Shown here in pieces: positions 57,046 through 64,000 of a stretch of DNA of 64,000 nt. The DNA comes from Ophioderma brevispina. Lineage: Eukaryota > Echinodermata > Ophiuroidea > Amphilepidida > Ophiodermatidae. The number at the start of each line of letters is the position of its first letter. Positions within the stretch are counted from its first letter, which is position 1. The translations under genes and the position numbers were made by a program. Location: positions 85,847 to 149,846 of the forward strand of contig JAMKCH010005335.1 in NCBI GenBank assembly GCA_023653785.1, in the 5' to 3' direction. Under the pieces are notes generated by a model. That model was not told the DNA's origin, searched no databases, and saw only the letters and a list, made by a program, of their open reading frames with translations.

Positions 57046-58189
57046 ATAACACGCCCGTATTTTTGTCAGGACCTGACGATTTTATATGCATTTTTAACTG
57101 ATAAGTCGGGATCGACTTTTATTGACAAACAAAATGGCATCTTCAGACCGCTTTACACGGTTTTAGTGTCTGTTTTGCACAAAGAACAGTAATATAAGGT
57201 GTTGATATGACCAACACTAACAATTAGAGACAAAATGGGCATTTTGGAAATGTTGAAACAACAATGACTGATAGTGGCTTTATAAATAGCTATAAACAGC
57301 AACATGTTGCAACCGTATTTGGCTAGACATTTTTAAGAACCACTGTGTTTGGACAATGATAATAAGAAACCATAAAAAGTGCTCCAAGACGGATACCAGA
57401 GAATTTATTTTTGTGTTACCGACGAAGTGGATACTGTGCTACAAATGACTGAGAGCGCAGGCCACAATCCTTGAAAAAGTCATTGCAACACGTGATGCAA
57501 TATTTTAGAAACCCTCCCCATTGTTCACAATGAGATCGCCACATGGTGGGTTAAGAGTCATCGTTCATTAGAATGCAGAGTCTTCCGCGTTATTCCACGT
57601 CGCCATCAATCAATGTACGAGCCAGTCTGTTGGTGGTGATTGAAGAATTGGCAAAAATCCTTTAATTAGCAATTTTGACCACGCCACACTGCAATATCCA
57701 AGTGGGACATGCCCAAGCATTACAAGCATACCAAGGATACCATGAGGAAAATTGATTGCTCCACGGATAACGACCAGTACATTTGGGAAAATTTTCAGTG
57801 ATCACTCGAAGAAGAAGAACAACAACAACATGACCATACAGCAATAATAAGTAAAACTAACAAATCCAAAGTTAACAACAGTTTAACATCAGGAAAATAT
57901 TAATGTTTTCAGTAGCCCGTTTAAAGACCTGTGGAAGGTGCCTCTCTAATAAGGGGATCAACATGACACAAGATTACTTGTAGAATTGACTCTTTCAACT
58001 GTATCAGAATTGTAAGTAATAAACACTGAGACGGAAAGGTGGAAGTGAAGAGGGACAAGTTACAGACATTATAGGCAAGAGAGTTAGAAACAATGGTGCA
58101 GCAAGTTTCAAAAAGTTTGACATTCAGTTGATTAAGACCAGTAGACCAGTGTAATAATTATAATCAACTTGAAATTACTAATAGGTAAT
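57046..58189. other. No gene recognised
   Basis: AT-rich flank after LINE-E with no conserved frame. Confidence 0.35.
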
Positions 58190-58760
58190 TGTTTTATATA
58201 TGTCACAATTATTATGGATATGGTATTTGCATTATCAAACTTGTCATTAAGAGTCTTACCAATAGATGTAAAATAGAAGTTAAACTCATTAGCTGTGTCT
58301 TTGTCAGAGGTAGTTAAGCCATTCTTAGATTTTACAGTCCAAGTGCTTGTGTTTGCTTGGTTAGGAATAAACTTTTTAATGGTATCCCATAAATTATTAC
58401 AATTGTGTGCATTATTCTTAATTGCTTTGCAATAAAATGTCTTCTTTAAGGATCTTCCTAAGTTATTTGCTTTATATATAAATGTTTTAGCGGTATTCCA
58501 ATCATCCAGGTTATTAGGCTTATGTAATATCTGTCTTTGGTTAATTTAAGATATTCACTGACCAATCTGGACGAGAGCTTTTGACTCTCTTCTTTTAAGA
58601 ATTGGTGCATGTATGTCACATGCTTCATTGAATTTATATTTCCAAACATTCCAAGCATTATTAACATCACCAGTGTTGGTAACCTCATCCCAGTTCATAT
58701 TCTTAAGTCTGTCAAGATTTGTCAAGAAGGCAAGAGCCCAAAAGTCCTGAAAAAAAAACA
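58190..58760 (-). pseudogene. LINE-F fragment: linker between endonuclease and reverse transcriptase
   Basis: The minus strand reads NWDEVTNTGDVNNAWNVWKY, KFNEACDIHAPILKRR, then YLKLTKDRYY-like, NCNNLWDTIKKFIP, STWTVKSKNGLTTSDKDTAN and EFNFYFTSIGKTLNDKF. This is the region of CR1/Jockey-type proteins between the endonuclease and the palm. It stops near 58190 before any catalytic reverse transcriptase block, and frameshifts are present. Confidence 0.78.
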
Positions 58761-58828
58761 AGATTTAGCCTTAAAACCAAACCAAACAAAAAGACCTACA
58801 ATGAAGAAAAAGAGGGATAATAAAGCAG

Positions 58829-59290
58829 TTAAACCTGGAGTGCCTTGACAGCTGCCTTGAAAGCAGGAAAGGAGGCACAAGTCACAGCATGTTCAGGCAG
58901 ATCATTCCACAACTTGGGCCCATGGTGGAAGAAACTTCTCTGACAAAGAGTGGGGCGACTGAACGGTGGACAGAGGGCACGCGAATGATTACATCTGGAG
59001 TAGGAGACTGTGAACATGGGAGCAGAGGAAAGAAGCTGAAAGAATTTTAAAGACGTGACAGACAGCAAAGAAGTCACGCCGAGCTTCAAAAGACGGCAGG
59101 GAAGTTTGGAAAAGGAGGTCATCATGTCCAAGATTCCAAGACTGCAAAATGATCCGGCAAGCAAACCTCTGAACAGAATCCAAACTATTCGTAAGGGTGA
59201 CATGCAGGCTGTGCTACTGTATATGGGATGAACTAAGGAAATGTACAGGGTTCGACGAAGATTTTTAGGAGCAAGATGGAAATTTTATAT
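58829..59290 (-). pseudogene. LINE-G fragment: reverse transcriptase C-terminus
   Basis: The minus strand reads LRRTLYISLVHPIYSSTA, LDSVQRFACRIILQSWN, LPSFEARRDFFAVCHVFKIL, then RCNHSRALCPPFSR, QRSFFHHGPKLWNDLPEHAV and SFPAFKAAVKAL. These are the thumb and tail of a Jockey/CR1-like LINE. The frame changes twice. It lies upstream of LINE-F on the same strand, although it encodes a later part of the protein, so they are separate insertions or rearranged. Confidence 0.8.
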
Positions 59291-59669
59291 GCCAAAATGT
59301 GCACAATGTTTACAATATTATCACACCTTTTAGGTGTGTAAATTCTTAACAATAAGACTCAAATTTATCTCAATTCAATTCCCGATGACGAGCCCCCAAT
59401 TCTGTTATGACGTCTCGTAGGGCGTCAAAGGTCAGAATACCTTTCAAACACAAATAAATGAGCCTTGTGCACAAGTAATCTGAATTTTATAATATAACAG
59501 TTTTAATGATTTTTAATTGGTTTGGTTCAAGAATTTGGTATGTCCAAAACAATATTACATATTAAAATTACACACAATTTTATACTTAAGGGTTCTTTAG
59601 TGTCCTGTGTTGAAAGTGTTGCAGTTCAACGATGATATGTCCTCACAACGAAGACTCCAAAAATGACAG

Positions 59670-60290
59670 CGCATAAGTGAGTGAGTGAGTGAGTGAGTAT
59701 TAAGATTTAACGACAACTCAACACAATTGTGTTATATCGTGTCATTACGGTAAAAAAACACATCTAACCTTTTAAATTCAAAATCATTTTAAAGCATACA
59801 CCAAAGTAAATTCTAATCAACATTTTTTAAAAATTAACAATATTTAAACCAACAATTGTAAATAGATACATATCACACACTGATGAACCAAATCATCACC
59901 CATCCATGTATAAAATAAGATAACCCAAATACAACAATTCATATAGAAAAACACAGCTTCACAAGATACACTGATCAAATCTAAAAATTACGGTATACAC
60001 ATCATACACTGATGACAAAGTTCATCACCTATCCATGTATCATGAAAAAATTCAACTACAGATACTAATAATCACATAAGATCCCCTTTAAAAACAAGAT
60101 AATTAAAACATTAAGGCATCATTTTAACAGATTAAATAGGTGGTCTTACATATGTACAAATGTAATTGATAAATAGTATGTTTTTCGTGTTAACTGATTT
60201 TAAACTACTTATACGAGTAATACAATAGAACATCTTAATAATACAATTATACAGTAGAAATCATTACACAATACAACAATCCTAAATTTA
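59670..60290. repeat. (GAGT)n-headed repeat, long copy
   Basis: gagtgagtgagtgagtgagt is followed by attaagatttaacgacaact and caacacaattgtgttatatc. The same head and body recur at 63628 and 63820. The tail is AT-rich with two catccatgtat-type words (59900, 60030). Repeats with a (GAGT)n start and an RTTTAACG-type body are widespread in marine invertebrates. Confidence 0.75.
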
Positions 60291-60299
60291 AATACAACC

Positions 60300-60425
60300 C
60301 GTCTGTTCAAATAACAGACGAGTTGCCCCTTTTAGTCGCCTCTTACGACATGCAGGGGAACACATCGGGTCATTCTTAACCCCGAACCCGCAGGGGGCCC
60401 CATTTAGTCGCCTTTTACGACAGAC
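60300..60425. mobile_element. SINE/LINE 3' tail with TTAGTCGCCTCTTACGACA
   Basis: It contains TTAGTCGCCTCTTACGACA, tgcaggggaacacatcgggt and ccccgaacccgcagggggcc, then a second TTAGTCGCCTTTTACGACA. A hairpin cgtctgttcaaataacagacg precedes it. This tail is familiar from repeats in molluscs and other invertebrates that often begin with (GAGT)n, so 59670-60425 may be one element. Confidence 0.65.
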
Positions 60426-61689
60426 AGCGCATAAGTTCACATAAATATCCATGGTATATTCCATGCGAATCTTCTGAGACTTGAAGGTAATTTTGTCCAG
60501 CAGTTCAAGACGACGGGGGTTTTCCCTCGACGACACTAATATTCTGCAATACAATCCAGGTATTCTACCACCATCAGTCTGTCGCTAATGTCCTCATTTA
60601 GGACCACAAACTGGAATCCCTTTTGATTCCAAAACTAAAGCTCTTTTGGCTTAAAGGTGGGTGTTCCGATTTATGTGTATCGTGTTCTGTACTTGATATG
60701 AGAGCTTGGCACTAGCATACACTTAACATCAAGTATTGTGGGAAACTAACTTGCGGTTTTGATAATAGAAGCGATAATGCACGTTGCAAGGCCATATTCA
60801 CTACTGTGCTAATATTGATGGTTAACCACTAAAACGGCGGTTTTTCGTTTATATCTTTGCAAAGAAGTGGACTTGGAAGCTGAAATTTCAGGACGATAAT
60901 GAGAAAAATATGGCCTTTCATCTGATATCAACATTTATACTACTTCCGAGTGAATCAGGGGGGACCCAGAGGCGATCGGAACAAGCACCTTTAAAAGACG
61001 ACGGCAAACAGTTTAATTAGCTTTTAAGCTCCGGCGGTCTCCAAAGTATGATATATCCTGGCACTATGTATAACACAAATCTACCATTATTGTAGATTAA
61101 AACTAGCTATAACCATACTGTATAGCTCCTGATTACAACTGCTGGCGAATCAAAACTTTTGCAACTCAGCTTTATACCATTATTTCACAAGTTCCCAAGT
61201 CTTAAAATAGATATTAGCACAGCATCATGCATAAACATAACCTAGCACTGTCAAATCAGATTTCACAAAAATTACATCATCTGAATTGCATCATTTCACA
61301 TTTATAACTCATGGGGAATCCCCAGATCATGTAATGTGTTTTGATCTTAAAGCAAAAACAAGTTGACTCAGTTTCTAAGTTTACATCTTGGGGAATTCCC
61401 ACTTCCTCTATTGTGCAATCTATCTAACAGGTGCACCTTGCAAAAACACCACAAGGGAGTCCCCTGCTCTCTTTTTTCATAAACAAAGTACTTTTCCCAT
61501 GAGAAATCTTTTCTCAAATAAAATTGAAAATCAACTATTTTTACAAGTTTAATCAGAAAAATTGAGGCTATATAACACAAGGAATACACCGAGGGACTGG
61601 CTCACCTCCAAGCAAATTAACTATGGATCATAATAAGTATGGCCAATTTTACATCGCGCTCATACACTTTCGTCCCTTCGTCCAATCAA
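60426..61689. other. No gene recognised
   Basis: No conserved frame. ctcatggggaatccccag (61310) and cttggggaattcccac (61387) are loosely related phrases. Confidence 0.35.
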
Positions 61690-62240
61690 AACTGAACTGC
61701 CTATAGCTCCAACAGTTGGTTGCAAAGCATGCATTTATTTTTAGGAAATGAATCCCACAGCATTTGCCACTTATTTCTGATATAGCTATTAACAGAAGCC
61801 TTAAAATCTGTAAAAGGGATCTCAATGTTTGTTATATTCATATTACGGGCTTCTTTCGCCAATACAACCTTTTCATTGCCTTGAATATCAATGTGACTCG
61901 GAATCCAAGCTAAAACAACGGATTTATTCAATTGAGACAAATTGAAGAATACTTCCAACAGCTCAGCAATATAGGGATGACGACACTCTCTGCCTTTCAA
62001 AGCCATAAGACTAGATAGTGAATCAGATAATGAAATGACTCTCATTGGAAATTTCAGTTAATTCTAAAACTTAAGTGCCTACAATTCGGCAGTGAAAATA
62101 GAAGCATTATCAGGTAACCTAATCTGACGTTGATCACGCCGACTTAAAGCTGCTGCAGCAGCCCTTTCCAAAACATTGGGCCCGTCTGTATAAATAGCTC
62201 GATGCTGATGATATTTATGTCTAAGATCATAAAATATAGC
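61690..62240 (-). pseudogene. LINE-D: RNase H domain
   Basis: The minus strand gives IYTDG (62175-62190), RLPDNASIFTAEL, then MRVISLSDSLSSLMALKGRE, HPYIAELLEV, VVLAWIPSHIDIQGNEKVVL and AKEARN. YTDG, E of FTAEL, SDS and the H/D-like end of the fold (WIPSH, GNE) are the expected RNase H catalytic landmarks. The ELLEV and AKEA helices fit. One stop (TAG) follows FTAEL. RNase H downstream of the reverse transcriptase marks the I-like group of non-LTR elements. Confidence 0.82.
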
Positions 62241-62289
62241 TTGAAACCCTTCTTAAACCCTTCTTATATTGACATAAAGTTAGACACAA

Positions 62290-62830
62290 ACACAATCTGT
62301 CAAAACAAATTCTTGATAAACAAAGGCATTTTACCTCTTTGTCCTAAATTATGCAAATCCTTCAAAATACCACATTTCCAAGTATTATCATAGGCCTTTT
62401 CTATATAGATCAAAGAATATCGACACAACATGATGTCCTCTAACAAGACCATCACGAATAATAAAAGATTCAAGACGAACAAGTTGGTCAATAGTACTTC
62501 AACCCTGCCGGAAACCATTTTGACACTTAGATATAAGTCCATTACTTTGTAAGAACCAACAAGACGGGCATTAATCATCCTTTCCATGGTCTTACATAAG
62601 CAGCTGGTTAGGGAAATTGGACGATAATCTGTTGCCTTGGTCGCATCTTTCCCTGGTTGAAAATATCAAGCAGTACAAGAAGGGATTCTTGTGGAAGGTG
62701 CTTAAGAAATTGATAATGGATTTCATAATGGTCCAGTAGCAGTATCATGACATTTACTAAGAGAGTCATTAAGCTCTAACATGCTAAATGGACTATTATA
62801 CTCCTCTGCATTGTTGGATGAAGGAGAGCT
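62290..62830 (-). pseudogene. LINE-D: start of the reverse transcriptase, palm deleted
   Basis: The minus strand reads SSSNNAEEYNSPFSMLELND, SLSKCHDTATGP (62720-62820), PGKDATKATDYRPIS-like, LCKTMERMINARLV (about 62600-62560), FRQG.STIDQLVRLESF and EKAYDNTWKCGILKDLHNLG (about 62405-62345). It breaks off at about 62290, and the RNase H starts at about 62240. The whole palm with the YADD block is therefore missing. The 5' side is cut by the GC-rich element at about 62830. Confidence 0.8.
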
Positions 62831-63627
62831 TTCAAAGACGTCGTGGGGCAGGCGTTGTCTTGGTGGACCTTGCTGCGGCATATGACGCCGTGTGGCGTCG
62901 GGGTCTGGCACTCGGACTTCTCGTGACCATCCCGCGTAGTCACCTTGTGTAATTCATGTGTGGCATATGCTTGCAAACCGCAGCTTTGTCTTTGGGACCA
63001 GTGGTGGGCAGAGCAGTCGACTGCGTCGTCTGAGAAGCGGAGTCCCACAGGGATCAGTAGTGTTGGCTCCCATGATGTTTGACCTGTATATCAGCGACTT
63101 GCCTCAAACAACGTCTGGACAGTATGGTTACGCCAACGGTCTTGCTCTTCTTCACTCGAACGGAGTCTGGACTGAGGGGGAAAGTACACTTACTTCAGAC
63201 ATGGCCCTACTTGCAGCGTGTCTCAAGACATGGGGACTCGGTCTGGGTGAGGCCGGGGCCGCCGCTGCTGCCTTTCATCTTAACGCCAAGGAGGCTCGTC
63301 ACCGGCTTCAAGTCAATCTCGGTGGAGCGCCTCTGCTATGCGGTCCTGCACCAGCCTACCTGGTAGTGAAGCTTGACGGGCAGCTTACTTGTCGTCAGCA
63401 TCTGGGGTCGGTGTGTACGGAGGTGTTCTGGGGGACCTCCTGTGCCGCCTTGCAGGGTCTTCGGGTGCTGGTGCATCCGCCCTGCGGGCCGCCGCCCTGG
63501 TCCTGGTCTCCAGTGCTGAGTACAATGGCTCTCACAGAGAGGAGCTGGACACCTCAACGAGGCCATGGGAACCGTTGATGGCTGCCTGCGTCCCACTCCG
63601 GTGTGCCGGTGCTTTCTGGCGTTGCGT
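62831..63627 (+). pseudogene. LINE-H: GC-rich reverse transcriptase fragment
   Basis: GC content is far above that of the rest of the window. Block A VVLVDLAAAYDAVW is at 62852-62895, then NRSFVFGTSGGQSSRLRRLR, SGVPQGSVVLAPMMFDLYIS and the catalytic box as YGYANGLALLHSN (63120-63160), where YADD is expected: both aspartates are lost. MALLAACLKTWGLGLGEA, AFHLNAKEARHRLQV and YLVVKLDGQLTCRQHL follow. It is cut at both ends, starting inside LINE-D and stopping abruptly at the (GAGT) repeat near 63627. It resembles Jockey-type elements. Confidence 0.85.
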
Positions 63628-64000
63628 GAGTGAGTATTAAGATTTAACGACAACTCAACACAATTGTGTCATATTGTGTCATTAAGGTAAAAACATCTAA
63701 CCTTTTAAATTTAAAACCTTTATAAAACATACACCATAGTAAATTCTAATCACAACATTTTTAAAAAGTTAACAATATTTAAACAGATCAGCCTCCTTCA
63801 GGAAATTTATCACCTGAAGAGTGAGTGAGTGAGTATTAAAGTTTAACGACAACTCAACACAATTATGTTATATCGTGTCATTACATTTATTTAAAAACAT
63901 TAAACCTTTATTAACATACACCACGATAAATTCCATTCATAACATTTTTAAAAAGTTAAAAATATTTAAATAAATCAGCCTCCTTCAGGAAATTAATCAC
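63628..64000. repeat. (GAGT)n-headed repeat, two tandem units
   Basis: Units of about 192 bp start at 63628 and 63820 (gtgagtgagtattaa, then tttaacgacaactcaacaca) and end with cagcctccttcaggaaatt. The second runs off the window. Same family as 59670. Confidence 0.85.

Overview
This window looks like nuclear DNA of a eukaryote, most likely a marine invertebrate. It is AT-rich, has at least two spliced exons with GT-AG borders, and is packed with decayed LINEs, SINEs and short inverted-repeat elements. I see no prokaryotic operons, Shine-Dalgarno sites or CRISPR. The mix of hAT-type MITEs, non-LTR elements with RNase H, (GAGT)n-headed repeats and the TTAGTCGCC-type repeat tail is what one meets in molluscs and other marine invertebrates; I cannot name the phylum.

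The only cellular gene I can identify is GTF2F2 (TFIIF beta / RAP30) on the minus strand, with two consecutive exons at 15075-15151 and 13312-13463. They have matching splice phase and encode the N-terminal TFIIF dimerisation domain. A 55-bp minisatellite begins exactly at the 5' splice site of the second exon. Exon 1 and the winged-helix exons were not found. A few other exon-like pieces (10846-10894, 25794-25956, 32702-33205, 42947-42959, 47282-47419) are listed as unassigned candidates.

Layout. 0.1-5.0 kb: a LINE (endonuclease plus reverse transcriptase) carrying a tRNA-derived SINE, with its 3' part tandemly duplicated. 6.3-6.9 kb: a second LINE fragment. 8.1-10 kb and 17 kb: three copies of a repeat whose 153-bp core units carry paired TGACCTTTGACCT (DR1) sequences. 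11.4-12.4 kb: a 1-kb foldback element with a 9-bp target duplication. 13-15.5 kb: GTF2F2 exons, a LINE fragment and an hAT MITE. 16.2-16.9 kb: an array built on a TCTCATTGC/CTCGG motif. 18-35 kb: mostly gene-free, with microsatellites, MITEs and local duplications. 35.8-38.9 kb: a composite with short terminal inverted repeats that contains a palindromic satellite and a second foldback. 39.2-42.8 kb: another LINE, tandemly duplicated. 44-48 kb: MITEs. 48.2-53.9 kb: a pair of roughly 600-bp inverted repeats. 54.5-55.7 kb: a nearly complete 1.1-kb hairpin with a MITE inside one arm. 56-64 kb: fragments of at least five further LINEs on both strands, one of them GC-rich, and a tandem repeat that runs off the end.

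The transposon genes are all broken; no intact transposase or reverse transcriptase is present. Many breaks are single-base indels, denser in some copies than in others (worst at 1.3-3.1 kb), so uncorrected long-read error or falsely joined haplotypes should be considered beside real decay. The most interesting non-coding signals are the DR1-bearing repeat family, the splice-donor minisatellite, the long hairpin and the 16.2-kb motif array.
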